Assembly: GCA_904502285.1 (NCBI GenBank)
Contig: CAJGEC010000004.1
Coordinates: 1-64,000 of the forward strand
From: an uncultured Alistipes sp.
Lineage (GTDB): Bacteria; Bacteroidota; Bacteroidia; Bacteroidales; Rikenellaceae
Length of the DNA stretch: 64,000 nt
Direction of reading: 5' to 3'
In this document: piece after piece, positions 16,987 through 26,069 of the stretch
Layout: each line of letters opens with the position of its first letter
Numbering within the stretch: position 1 is the first letter of the stretch
Notes under the pieces: generated by a model
The model's input: only the letters and a program-made list of their open reading frames with translations
Told to the model about the DNA's origin: nothing
Databases searched by the model: none
Made by a program: the position numbers and the translations under genes

Positions 16987-17964
16987 ATGCAATTTCTAAA
17001 TCCATACATACTGCTTGTAGCGTGCATTGTACCCCTACTGCTGATATACTATATCCTTGTAGGCCGTCGCCGTGCCACGCTCATAGTATCCACTACCCAA
17101 GGCCCAGCACCACGCACCCTGCGCTACTTCTTGCGCCACGTGCCTATCGTGTTGCGTCTTTTGGCCATCTCAGCAATGGTCATAGCCTTGGCACGCCCCG
17201 TAGTCGTTCACCACGAGAGCGAAACGACCACCGAGGGTGTCGATATAGTTCTTGCAATGGATATTTCGGGCTCTATGCTTGCCCGCGACTTCACCCCCGA
17301 CCGCCTCTCGGCTGCCAAGCGCCTGGCAACGGAGTTTGTGGCAGAGCGCACTGGCGATCGCCTCTCGGTCGTGGCCTTCGCTGGCGAGGCCTTCACTCAG
17401 TGTCCCCTGACTGCCGACCAAGCTGCAGTGGGTACGATGCTCTCACGCCTACGCAGTGGTGTCGTGGAGGATGGCACAGCCATAGGCAATGGCTTGGCCA
17501 CGGCGATAAACCGACTCAGGGAGAGTGGCGCAAAATCGAAGGTCGTGGTACTGCTCACCGACGGTGTGAACAATAGGGGTCAGATATCTCCGATTATGGC
17601 GGCAGAGATCGCTCGCGACCTCGGCATAAAGGTATATACCATAGGTGTTGGCAGTCGCGACAAGGCCCCAATGCCCGCCATAGACCCATTCGGCAATCAG
17701 ACATTCGTGATGGCGGATGTGGAGATAGACGAGGAGCTTTTGCGTAATATCGCCTCAACGACCTCTGGCCGCTACTTCCGCGCCAACGACAACGAAGCAC
17801 TCCGCAACATATACCAGCAAATCAACGAGTTGGAGAAGAGCGAAGTGCAGGTTACTCACTACACCTCCTACGACGAACTTTTTGGCAGATGGTTGCTCTT
17901 GGCACTCCTTCTGTTGGCCCTTGAGTTTATCGTGGCAAGGGTGATACTCAACCGCTTGCCTTAG
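16987..17964 (+). CDS. batA: VWA domain protein BatA-like
   Basis: A 325-residue inner-membrane protein. N-terminal spans lie at about 5-25 and 55-75, followed by a periplasmic or cytoplasmic von Willebrand A domain at about 85-280 with an intact MIDAS motif DISGSM and the later T/D positions (VLLTDGVNNRGQ). A last span is at about 300-320 (RWLLLALLLLALEFIVARVIL). The DUF1550-like ARPVV segment before the VWA domain is typical. In Bacteroides the Bat proteins have been linked to aerotolerance, though that role is disputed. It lies 13 bases after the TPR gene. Confidence 0.88.
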   Translation: MQFLNPYILLVACIVPLLLIYYILVGRRRATLIVSTTQGPAPRTLRYFLRHVPIVLRLLAISAMVIALARPVVVHHESETTTEGVDIVLAMDISGSMLARDFTPDRLSAAKRLATEFVAERTGDRLSVVAFAGEAFTQCPLTADQAAVGTMLSRLRSGVVEDGTAIGNGLATAINRLRESGAKSKVVVLLTDGVNNRGQISPIMAAEIARDLGIKVYTIGVGSRDKAPMPAIDPFGNQTFVMADVEIDEELLRNIASTTSGRYFRANDNEALRNIYQQINELEKSEVQVTHYTSYDELFGRWLLLALLLLALEFIVARVILNRLP

Positions 17965-17991
17965 GGCACGAAACCATTAAATTGAAGTAAT

Positions 17992-19044
17992 ATGCCTCAA
18001 ACGAACATATTTACATTTGCCTCGCCAGAGTGGTTATGGTTGCTCGTAGTGGTAGCACTACTCCCCATAGCACACCTGCTTCTAAGGCTCTACGCCAAGC
18101 ATAAACTGCGCAAGTTCGGCAACATCGAGACCCTCAACCGCCTTATGCCTGAAAGGTCTGAGGTGCGTGGCTGGATAAAGGTAGTGGTGCTCACCCTCGC
18201 TTCGCTCTTTTTGGTGTTGGCCTTGGCACGCCCACAGACAGGCTCGAAACTCCAGAGTGTGGAGAGTGAGGGTCGAGAGATTGTGTTGGTGGTGGATGTG
18301 TCGAACTCAATGCTTGCCGAGGATGTCACACCAAGCCGTATGGCTCGTACCCGCTACGCCATAACACGTCTGTTGGAGCGTATGAGCGAGGACAGAGTGG
18401 GCATCGTGGCCTTTGCCGACCAGAGCGAGGTGTTGCTCCCCATCACTGCCGACTACAAGATGGCCGAGGCGATGACCAAGCGTCTCGCGCCCGACCTCAT
18501 CGCCGAGCAGGGTACAAACATAAGCAAGGCCTTGGAGGTGGCACTACTATCCTTCACGCAGAATACCGAAAACCGCAATAGCCGTGTCATCATCCTCATC
18601 ACCGACGGTGAGGCCCACGACGACAGTTGTGACGTGGCGATAGAGCGCGCAAAACAGGAGGGTGCAATAATCTGCGCCATCGGTATCGGAACACCTGAGG
18701 GCACTCCTCTCAAGATCAACGGAGAGTTGATGGAGGATAGCGAGGGCAAGATGGTGGTGACAAAACTAGGAGAACCCCTCCTTCAGCAAATGGCTGAGGC
18801 TACGGGGGGCATCTACACCCGTTCGCGAAACGATAGCTTCGGCCTTGAGGAGATTATGGAGCGTCTCGACGAGATGGAGACAACGTCGCTCACACGCCTC
18901 ACCTTCGAGGAGTACGACGAGCAGTACCAGTGGTTTTTGGGCGTGGCGATACTCCTCCTCATCATCGAGGTTGTAGTGCTCAATAGGCGCAACCCACTAC
19001 TTAAGAATATTCACCTCTTCGACCGCGAGAGAAAGAGAAACTAA
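17992..19044 (+). CDS. batB: VWA domain protein BatB-like
   Basis: A 350-residue paralogue of the preceding protein with the same plan: spans at about 13-33 and 62-80, then a VWA domain with a variant MIDAS (DVSNSM) and ILITDGEAHDD, and a C-terminal span at about 312-332. It is the last gene of the operon: a dipeptidase follows, and neither a full-length batD nor a TPR/SH3-type batE is present. The Ser-to-Asn change in the DxSxS motif keeps the two conserved Ser positions. Confidence 0.88.
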   Translation: MPQTNIFTFASPEWLWLLVVVALLPIAHLLLRLYAKHKLRKFGNIETLNRLMPERSEVRGWIKVVVLTLASLFLVLALARPQTGSKLQSVESEGREIVLVVDVSNSMLAEDVTPSRMARTRYAITRLLERMSEDRVGIVAFADQSEVLLPITADYKMAEAMTKRLAPDLIAEQGTNISKALEVALLSFTQNTENRNSRVIILITDGEAHDDSCDVAIERAKQEGAIICAIGIGTPEGTPLKINGELMEDSEGKMVVTKLGEPLLQQMAEATGGIYTRSRNDSFGLEEIMERLDEMETTSLTRLTFEEYDEQYQWFLGVAILLLIIEVVVLNRRNPLLKNIHLFDRERKRN

Positions 19045-19071
19045 TAATAACCAATATAAACTACTTACATT

Positions 19072-20526
19072 ATGACAATCAGAGATTTAGAGCCTAAACT
19101 TATTTGGGAGCAGTTCGACGACATCACACGTGTTCCACGCCCTTCAAAGAAGGAGGAGAAGATTATCGCTTGGCTTATCGAGTTCGCCCAGCGCCACAAC
19201 ATAGAGTACCAGACCGACCAGACAGGCAACGTCGTTATGCGTAAGCCTGCAACTAAGGGTTATGAGGGTCGTCCAGCAGTGATTCTTCAGTCACATATGG
19301 ATATGGTATGCGAGAAGAACTCCAACGTGGAGTTCGACTTCGAGAACGACCCTATCCGCACAAAGGTAGATGGCGAGTGGGTGCGTGCTGAGGGTACTAC
19401 CCTTGGTGCTGACTGCGGTATCGGTATGGCTGCAGCCCTTGCAGTGCTCTTGGACGAGAGCCTTGAGCATCCTGCTATTGAGGCCCTCTTCACCGTAGAC
19501 GAGGAGACTGGCCTTACTGGTGCTTTCGGCCTTGGTGAGGGTATGCTCACAGGTAAGTATCTGCTCAACCTCGACTCGGAGGACGATGGCGAGTTGTTCA
19601 TCGGCTGTGCCGGAGGTATCGACACCGTTGCTACTCTCGACTACCAGAGCGAGGAGTGCCCAGAGAACTACGCTTACGTACGTCTTGAGGTTGGCGACTT
19701 GCTCGGTGGTCACTCTGGCGACGATATCGACAAGGGTCGTGCAAACTCTAACAAGTTGCTTGCACGCTTCCTCTATAACGCCCTCGACACCTTCCAGGTG
19801 GTCTTGGCAGACTTCAACGGCGGTAACCTCCGCAACGCTATCCCTCGCGAGGCATACGCCATCGTAGGTGTTCCACAGGAGTCAGTGGAGGACTTCGAGG
19901 AGCGCTACTTGGAGTTCGGCCAGATGATGATGGAGGAGTTCAAGCACACAGAGCCTCGTATGCGCTTCGCCGTTACCGATGCTGAGACCCCAGCAAAGGT
20001 AATGTCTAACGACGACTTGTGCTACTTGTTGCTTGCCTTGGTGGGCCTTCCTAACGGTGTCTTGGCAATGTCATTCGCTATGCCAGGCCTCGTGGAGACC
20101 TCTTCGAACCTCGCCTCTGTGAAGTTCGACACCGAGAACGACCGCATCACCGTAACTACCTCTCAGCGTTCATCTGTGGAGAGTGCTAAGTTGTATGCTG
20201 CACAGACTATCGAGTCGGTATTCTACCTCTCAGGCTTCGACGTAGAGCACTCTGACGGCTATCCAGGTTGGGCCCCTAACCCAGAGTCTAAGCTCCTCAC
20301 CAAGACTGCACAGTGCTACCGCGACCTCTTCAACCAGGAGCCTAAGGTGCGTGCAATTCACGCCGGCTTGGAGTGTGGTCTCTTCCTTGAGAAGTACCCA
20401 CACCTTGAGATGGTATCGTTCGGTCCTACCTTGCGTGGTGTACACTCTCCAGACGAGCGTCTTGAGATTAGCACCGTAGATAAGTTCTGGAAGTTGCTCG
20501 TAGAGGTTCTTAAGCGTATCGACTAA
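19072..20526 (+). CDS. pepD: Aminoacyl-histidine dipeptidase
   Basis: A 484-residue M20C metallopeptidase. Zinc-site motifs are in order: LQSHMDMVCE (His and Asp), LGADCGIGMAAALAVL (bridging Asp), VDEETGLTGAFGLG (catalytic Glu pair), and a late His in the HSPDERLEIS segment. The lid domain carries LLGGHSGDDIDKGRANS. PepD hydrolyses Xaa-His and other dipeptides in the cytoplasm, and length and motifs match. Codon choice is noticeably more uniform (GTA, GGT, CGC, AAG) than in the neighbours, which suggests high expression. Confidence 0.93.
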   Translation: MTIRDLEPKLIWEQFDDITRVPRPSKKEEKIIAWLIEFAQRHNIEYQTDQTGNVVMRKPATKGYEGRPAVILQSHMDMVCEKNSNVEFDFENDPIRTKVDGEWVRAEGTTLGADCGIGMAAALAVLLDESLEHPAIEALFTVDEETGLTGAFGLGEGMLTGKYLLNLDSEDDGELFIGCAGGIDTVATLDYQSEECPENYAYVRLEVGDLLGGHSGDDIDKGRANSNKLLARFLYNALDTFQVVLADFNGGNLRNAIPREAYAIVGVPQESVEDFEERYLEFGQMMMEEFKHTEPRMRFAVTDAETPAKVMSNDDLCYLLLALVGLPNGVLAMSFAMPGLVETSSNLASVKFDTENDRITVTTSQRSSVESAKLYAAQTIESVFYLSGFDVEHSDGYPGWAPNPESKLLTKTAQCYRDLFNQEPKVRAIHAGLECGLFLEKYPHLEMVSFGPTLRGVHSPDERLEISTVDKFWKLLVEVLKRID

Positions 20527-20534
20527 TACACACT

Positions 20535-21368
20535 ATGACCTCTGTCACAGAGATACTTCACGCTCTGAACTACAACCACATATATATCGACGGCATCGGA
20601 GAGTTAGTCATCCACAAGGAGAGTATATGTGTGGGAAATAACGCTATCATTGCTCGGTGCCACATCGTTGGTGCCGAGTGTGATGGCGATAAACTATTGC
20701 GTTGCTACACCCGCTGGCGCAACCCTATCCAATCGAAATACGACCCCTCCTTTATCCCCAAGGCCATTGCCATAACAACACTTATGGGCGAGAGCTATAA
20801 GATAGATGTCTCGCTCAGCAAGTGGCAGGAGGGTATTACCTTAGACCAGCTCCTTGAACAAGATAGTGCAGACTACGACAAACTAAGCCGTGCAATGGAT
20901 GCCCTGGCATACATCGTCGTATCACTTCCCTACGCTCACGGAGATATACAACCCGACAACATCCTAATTCGCGAGGATGGTAGCATGCAGCTCATCGACT
21001 ACGACACAATCTGGGAGGCTAAATTTATAGAGGACATATACGAGGGATACTTCGACATAATTCCAGAGAATCAGCATATAGCAAGAATAGGTCGCCATAG
21101 AGACTGCATTGCCATAGGCTACCTCTCGGTTATGATTGCCACAATGGCACATATAGAGCGACTGCAACAAAAGGGGAAGAGTTCAATGGAGTATAGGGAG
21201 TTTATGCCCATACTCAACAACAACGACATACTTGCCGATCTCGAACGAACACTCCCCATCCTAAGTAGTTGTGGCGACAGCTCTCACTTGCAGATTGCCA
21301 ACGCCATAATAGAGCGTAAACGAGACCTCGACACCATCCTTCGCAAATACCTACTACGTATCCTATAG
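20535..21368 (+). CDS. Protein-kinase-like protein
   Basis: A 277-residue soluble protein with the core of a eukaryotic-type kinase fold. The catalytic-loop motif HGDIQPDN is at residues 135-142 (HxD...N), and the metal-binding DFG position reads DYD at 155-157. A Lys in GDKLLRCYTRW could be the ATP-anchoring residue, but no clear glycine-rich loop is visible. The C-lobe is short. It could be an active Ser/Thr or small-molecule kinase or a pseudokinase. It starts 8 bases after pepD and ends before a strong hairpin. I do not recognise a named family. Confidence 0.65.
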   Translation: MTSVTEILHALNYNHIYIDGIGELVIHKESICVGNNAIIARCHIVGAECDGDKLLRCYTRWRNPIQSKYDPSFIPKAIAITTLMGESYKIDVSLSKWQEGITLDQLLEQDSADYDKLSRAMDALAYIVVSLPYAHGDIQPDNILIREDGSMQLIDYDTIWEAKFIEDIYEGYFDIIPENQHIARIGRHRDCIAIGYLSVMIATMAHIERLQQKGKSSMEYREFMPILNNNDILADLERTLPILSSCGDSSHLQIANAIIERKRDLDTILRKYLLRIL

Positions 21369-21402
21369 CGAAGGGGTGTACCTATCCCGCACCTATATTT
21401 AT

Positions 21403-21447
21403 ACATAGATAGGGGACTATCCGTTGGGATAGTCCCCTTATCTATGT
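21403..21447. terminator. Long hairpin between convergent genes
   Basis: Arms of about 20 bases (ACATAGATAGGGGACTATCC against its complement, with one bulged base) enclose a GTTG loop. It sits between the kinase-like gene (plus) and the distal skp gene (minus). A clear U-run is missing on both sides, so it may protect 3' ends or terminate transcription with help from Rho. Confidence 0.6.
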
Positions 21448-21466
21448 GCGATATGTTGCGATGCAA

Positions 21467-21997
21467 CTACTCAACAATACCAAGCTCCTTCTTCACCTCG
21501 GCTGTGATATCTGTAAGGGCCTCGGCATCGAAGTAAGCTAAGCCTGCAGAGGCTGGCTGGTCGCCTGCGGTATTGAACACTGCGATATAGCCACCTCGTG
21601 TAGAGACGGCTTTAACAGCATCGTTAGCCTTGGTGTAGACAGGGTTAATCAACTCTGCCTCCTTCTTCTGCATATCCTGCTGTGCTACCTGCTGGAAATC
21701 CTGGAAGCGCTGTTGCAACTCGGTAAGCTCACGCTCCTTAAGCTGACGTACTGAGTCGCTATAGGTGGCAACATTCTTCTCATACTCAAGGTAACGGTTG
21801 TTAAACTCCACCTGAATCTGCTCAAGCTGATCCTGCAAATCCTTGCCATAGACCTGGAGGTTGGCCTCAGCCTCCTTATACTCAGGCATAGCTGTAACGA
21901 TAGCTGCGAGGTCTACACGACCGAACTTCTGTGCAAAGAGTGATGATGCGCTAAAAACAAGCATCAATGTAAGGGTTAGTTTCAAAAACTTCTTCAT
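21467..21997 (-). CDS. OmpH/Skp family periplasmic chaperone (copy 2)
   Basis: A 176-residue protein with a signal peptide (about 1-22, ending SSLFAQ), followed by the OmpH pattern KFGRVDLAAIVTAMPEYKEAE. A long helical arm runs at about 45-130 (heptad-like, rich in Gln, Glu and Leu), then a return beta segment GGYIAVFNTAG. Skp trimers hold outer-membrane proteins in the periplasm and pass them to BamA. It is the second of two tandem paralogues downstream of bamA. Confidence 0.88.
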   Translation of the reverse strand: MKKFLKLTLTLMLVFSASSLFAQKFGRVDLAAIVTAMPEYKEAEANLQVYGKDLQDQLEQIQVEFNNRYLEYEKNVATYSDSVRQLKERELTELQQRFQDFQQVAQQDMQKKEAELINPVYTKANDAVKAVSTRGGYIAVFNTAGDQPASAGLAYFDAEALTDITAEVKKELGIVE

Positions 21998-22050
21998 CTC
22001 AAAATGTTTATTTGTTTGTTATTACTCTCTTTTTGTATCCTCTTAGTATA

Positions 22051-22560
22051 CTAACGCTTGAGGCTCTCGATTATTTTGTCGGTAAAGTCCACCTTGTTGG
22101 AATAGTACAACACCAGAGGATTTGCCGAGATGTCGATTACAAGGTCGTAGCCATACTGCTTAGCAAAACTCTCAAGCGTAGCGAATACGCGCTGCTGGAC
22201 AGGCTGTATAAGTTCCATACGGCGCTTCATAAGTTCGCCCTCAGCACCAAACAGTGTCTCTTGAAGGGTGGTAGCCTCAGACTCCTTAGACAAGATAGTC
22301 TGCTCCCACTGCTGACGCTCACCTGCCGAAAGCGACGACTTACGACTCATATAGGCATTATAAAGGTTCTCCACCTCCGCGAACTTAGTATCTACCTGCT
22401 TCTGGTAGCTCTCCGAGAGCGACTCTATCTGCTCAAGGGCCTTGTTGTAGTCGGCCAACGACTTAAAGACCTTCTCGCTATTTACAACCATATAGTTCTG
22501 CGCTGAGGTGATGCCCACGGCAAAGATCAACGCCACGATTGTCAATAATACTCTTTTCAT
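22051..22560 (-). CDS. OmpH/Skp family periplasmic chaperone (copy 1)
   Basis: A 169-residue paralogue with a signal peptide (VALIFAVGITSAQ), then NYMVVNSEKVFKSLADYNKA, and a helical arm at about 45-130. The terminal part YGYDLVIDISANPLVLYYS matches the OmpH C-terminal strands. Gene order uppS-bamA-skp-skp on one strand makes an outer-membrane assembly operon. The stop codon lies inside a perfect 12-base palindrome, TTAGTATACTAA, at 22043-22054. Confidence 0.88.
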   Translation of the reverse strand: MKRVLLTIVALIFAVGITSAQNYMVVNSEKVFKSLADYNKALEQIESLSESYQKQVDTKFAEVENLYNAYMSRKSSLSAGERQQWEQTILSKESEATTLQETLFGAEGELMKRRMELIQPVQQRVFATLESFAKQYGYDLVIDISANPLVLYYSNKVDFTDKIIESLKR

Positions 22561-22589
22561 CTCTTTAAATGTTTAGTTAAACACCCTAT

Positions 22590-22597
22590 CAAATATA
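22590..22597 (-). promoter_or_regulatory. Possible internal -7 box before the skp pair
   Basis: Minus-strand TATATTTG, 30 bases before the ATG of the first skp gene and just past the bamA stop. No TTG stands at the ideal distance. It could allow chaperone expression apart from bamA. Confidence 0.4.
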
Positions 22598-22610
22598 TTG
22601 CCACAAGGCT

Positions 22611-25169
22611 TTAGAACTGCTGACCCAAGACGAAGTGGAATTGTGAACCACTGCGCTCCGTAGAGCCGTAAGGAGCATCGAAGCCGTAACCCCAATCGAC
22701 ACCCAACATACCAACGATAGGCAAGTAGAGGCGGACACCGACACCAGCCGAACGCTTAATCTTGAATGGTGAGAACTCCTTCCACGAGTCGAAACCATTA
22801 CCACCCTCCAAGAATCCCAATACGTAGATTGACGAGTTAGGCTTCAAGATTACAGGGTAGCGAAGTTCGACGGTGTACTTGTTGTACGCCACGGAGTAGT
22901 GCTCCGAAGGGTTCAGCGCACCATCCTCGTAACCACGCAATGCGATGATATCTACACCATAGATATTATAACCCGTCATACCGTCACCACCAATCTCGAA
23001 ACGCTCGAATGGCGACACCTTATTCTTGTGGTAGTGACCCAAGTAACCCATCTCTGCGCCAAGCATAAGAACAAGGTTCTGGTTGGCCGTGAGTGGGAAG
23101 TACCAACGACCCTTCAACAACCACTTATGGAACTCTATCCAGCGGTAACGCTCCTGATCCGACATACCCTTATCCGAGTAGTTCTTGCCATCCCACAAAG
23201 AGAATGGAGGGGTGGCCTGAACAGATACGCTGAACTCAGAGCCCGAACGTGAGAAGAATGGTGCATCAACAGAGGAGCGCTGGAACACCAACTTCAATGA
23301 CAACGTATTAGCGACACCATCGCTGAGGATGAATGAATCCCAGCCCTTGAGGCCATAACGCTGGTAGCCTAACTCTCCAAAGAATGTGAAGTATGGGTCG
23401 GGCCACTGCATACGCTTACCAAGACCCATAAAGAGACCCATTGAGCGGTAGTACATCGAGGCAGTCTGCCATACGTAGTAGGCATTATTCTGCTCCGAGA
23501 TATAACCCGAAATAGAGAACGAGTTAGGACGACGACCGCCGAGCCAAGGGTCGGTGAAACTCATCGACAACGCCTTGTAGTAAGTACCGTTGGTCTGGCC
23601 CGAAATCGAGAGTCGCTGATTCTGACCCGATGGGTATGGTCGCCAAGCACCCTTCTTGAAGAAGTTGCGCATAGAGAGGTTGTTCAACGTGACACCGATG
23701 CTACCTACGAATGTTCCTGAGCCCCAACCACCCGCGATGTTGAACTGATCCGAAGCCTTCTCCTGCAAAGGCCAGTTGATATCCACGAGGTCGTTAGACA
23801 CAGGCTGAATATCTGGATAGATAGCCTGCTCGTCGAAATGGCCCATACTCATCAACGTACGCATAGTCTGCATCAACAAGGCTCTGTTGTACAACTCGCC
23901 AGGACGAACATAGAGCTCACGACGGATAACCTCATCATCGACGCGTATATTACCAGAGATACCCACCTCGTTGATAGTAAATGGCTTTCCCTCGAACACT
24001 CGAATCTCAAGGTCGAGTGAGTCGGGACCTACAACAATCTCGGCAGGCTCAATCTGCGAAGCCAAGTAGCCGTTATTCTGGTACAACGACGAGATAGATA
24101 TCTCCTCTGGATTCATCTCCTTGCCGATACCGAGGCGCTTGTGCATCGACTTCTTATCGTAGACATCGCCCTTCTTCACACCGAACATTGTCTGTAGCTG
24201 CTCGGTGGTATAAACCGAGTTACCCACCCAGTTGATGTTGCGGATATAGTATTGGTTACCCTCAGAAACCTTGATGTCGATACCCAGGGTCTCGTCGTCG
24301 ATATAGTAAATCGAGTCGCTCAAGATTGAGGCGTTACGATAGCCTCGCGAGTTATAGAAGTCGAGCAACAACTCCTTGTCGTTCTCATACTCCTCAGGGA
24401 GCAACTTTCGATTCTGGAAGAAGAGGATGCTCTTCTGGTGTGTCTTCTTGAATGTGCGACGGAGACGCTTATCATCGAAGGCATCGTTACCCTCGAAGTT
24501 GATGACTCCCACACGCACCTTAGGGCCTCGGTCGATGTCGAACGTAACATTCACACAATGCTCATAGGTGGTGTCGTTGGTGATGCGCACATCTACCTCG
24601 CACGTGCGGAAACCCTTCTCGGCGAAGTGCTCCTTAATGAGTTTTACGTTTTTGTCGATTACATAGTCTGAGAGCTCTGTATTTCGGCGTAACTTAAGCA
24701 CCTCATCCTGCAAATCCTTAGCCTTCGACTTTGATACACCCTCGATATTCCACGAAAGAATTCGGGCGCGCTCCTTAAGAAATACCTCCAAATCGAGCGA
24801 GTCTCCCTCGATGGTAGCTCCTATCTGAATGTTCGAGAAGTAGCGTGGTGACCAGAGACGCTGCATAGCATTCGAGATAAACTTGCTGGGCAGGTAGATG
24901 GAGTCGCCCTCGACCAAACCCGCAGAACTCTTGAGGATGCTGTGGTTGAGGTATTTTACACCGTGAAGGTTGATGTGACGTATGTAGTACAACTTGCCGT
25001 CGCCTTCGGTCAAGACAGGAACATTGCGGTCGAAATCTACCGAATCGACGATAGCGTTATTCAAGTCATCTCCGATACTATAACGAGTCGAAGGCTCCTG
25101 TGCCACACCATCTATGGCAACAAGGAGCATCGATGCAATGATTGCAAATAGTAGCTTAGTATATTTCAT
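22611..25169 (-). CDS. bamA: Outer-membrane protein assembly factor BamA
   Basis: An 852-residue protein with a signal peptide (about 1-24, LLVAIDGVAQ), a string of POTRA domains (about 65-470) and a 16-strand C-terminal Omp85 barrel. Visible marks include repeated IxGN-type POTRA turns (NFEGNDAFDDKRLRR; NWVGNSVYTTEQLQ; GISGNIRVDDEVIRRELYVR), the barrel motif FTDPWLGGRRPNS and the terminal GSQFHFVLGQQF ending in Phe. It inserts outer-membrane proteins. It lies 10 bases after uppS and before two skp chaperones, a functional set. Confidence 0.95.
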   Translation of the reverse strand: MKYTKLLFAIIASMLLVAIDGVAQEPSTRYSIGDDLNNAIVDSVDFDRNVPVLTEGDGKLYYIRHINLHGVKYLNHSILKSSAGLVEGDSIYLPSKFISNAMQRLWSPRYFSNIQIGATIEGDSLDLEVFLKERARILSWNIEGVSKSKAKDLQDEVLKLRRNTELSDYVIDKNVKLIKEHFAEKGFRTCEVDVRITNDTTYEHCVNVTFDIDRGPKVRVGVINFEGNDAFDDKRLRRTFKKTHQKSILFFQNRKLLPEEYENDKELLLDFYNSRGYRNASILSDSIYYIDDETLGIDIKVSEGNQYYIRNINWVGNSVYTTEQLQTMFGVKKGDVYDKKSMHKRLGIGKEMNPEEISISSLYQNNGYLASQIEPAEIVVGPDSLDLEIRVFEGKPFTINEVGISGNIRVDDEVIRRELYVRPGELYNRALLMQTMRTLMSMGHFDEQAIYPDIQPVSNDLVDINWPLQEKASDQFNIAGGWGSGTFVGSIGVTLNNLSMRNFFKKGAWRPYPSGQNQRLSISGQTNGTYYKALSMSFTDPWLGGRRPNSFSISGYISEQNNAYYVWQTASMYYRSMGLFMGLGKRMQWPDPYFTFFGELGYQRYGLKGWDSFILSDGVANTLSLKLVFQRSSVDAPFFSRSGSEFSVSVQATPPFSLWDGKNYSDKGMSDQERYRWIEFHKWLLKGRWYFPLTANQNLVLMLGAEMGYLGHYHKNKVSPFERFEIGGDGMTGYNIYGVDIIALRGYEDGALNPSEHYSVAYNKYTVELRYPVILKPNSSIYVLGFLEGGNGFDSWKEFSPFKIKRSAGVGVRLYLPIVGMLGVDWGYGFDAPYGSTERSGSQFHFVLGQQF

Positions 25170-25179
25170 TACTTAGTTC

Positions 25180-25902
25180 TTAACTTTCATCCAACACTTT
25201 GCCAAAGCGTCTCTCGCGATGGCAATAGACCTCCAAGGCCTCCTCAAAAGCCCCCTCATCAAAATCTGGCCACATAATCTCTGGGAAGTAGAACTCCGCA
25301 TAGGATGCCTGCCATAAAAGGAAGTTGCTCAAGCGACACTCGCCACTTGTACGTATCACAAGGTCGGGGTCGGGTATCGACGCCGTCATCAACGACGACG
25401 ACACCAACTCCTCGTCGATATCATCTACCGATATTTCGCCATCGGCAACACGTCGCGCTATGGCCTGGGTCGCAAGCACCAACTCGCGTCGCGACGAGTA
25501 GTTGAAGGCCAAAACAAGTGTGAGTCTACTACCCTCTGCTGTGGTGGTCTCGATACGGTCGATCATCTCAAGAACCTCCTCCGAAAAGCGGGTGCGCTCA
25601 CCCAAAATCAGAACACGAACACCCTGCTTAGCAAGGCTCTCGCCCTCGTTCATCACCGTACGACAAAAGAGCTGCATAATGGCCTCTACCTCGGCTGTGG
25701 GACGACCCCAGTTCTCGGTCGAAAAGGCATAGAGCGTAAGCCACTTTACACCATTGCGCACCGCGCCACGCACAACACTGCGCACCGACTCAACGCCAGC
25801 AAGATGACCCTCATAGCGCTCCTTGCCGCGCTGCTTAGCCCAACGGCCATTGCCATCCATAATGATAGCTACGTGTTTTGGTACAACTCTCTTTTCGCTC
25901 AT
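25180..25902 (-). CDS. uppS: Isoprenyl transferase (undecaprenyl diphosphate synthase)
   Basis: A 240-residue cis-prenyltransferase. Key motifs are HVAIIMDGNGRWAKQRG (catalytic Asp in MDGNGRWA at about 12-19), GHLAGVES, LTLYAFSTENWGRP, and the late DPDLVIRTSGECRLSNFLLWQ with the WQ.AYxE/F-like end. It makes the undecaprenyl carrier for peptidoglycan and surface glycans. The start at 25902 is preferred to 25947 because a -7 box lies between them. Confidence 0.95.
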   Translation of the reverse strand: MSEKRVVPKHVAIIMDGNGRWAKQRGKERYEGHLAGVESVRSVVRGAVRNGVKWLTLYAFSTENWGRPTAEVEAIMQLFCRTVMNEGESLAKQGVRVLILGERTRFSEEVLEMIDRIETTTAEGSRLTLVLAFNYSSRRELVLATQAIARRVADGEISVDDIDEELVSSSLMTASIPDPDLVIRTSGECRLSNFLLWQASYAEFYFPEIMWPDFDEGAFEEALEVYCHRERRFGKVLDES

Positions 25903-25934
25903 AACAACCACCTTAGAGTAGGTATAATAACTTG

Positions 25935-25942
25935 CAAATGTA
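25935..25942 (-). promoter_or_regulatory. -7 box for the uppS-bamA-skp operon
   Basis: Minus-strand TACATTTG, 32 bases before the uppS ATG at 25902. A TTTG lies only 14 bases further upstream, closer than usual, so the -33 element is uncertain. The box decides the uppS start. Confidence 0.55.
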
Positions 25943-26069
25943 AGCAATAAAATTCACAAAATAAAACAGTCGCTCCACAATTTTTCTCACGCACGCGCTA
26001 TGCGTGAGGATAAATTGCTCTGTTTCAGCGATGTAGACAATCAATAGAAAACCCTTTTTTGGCCCATAA

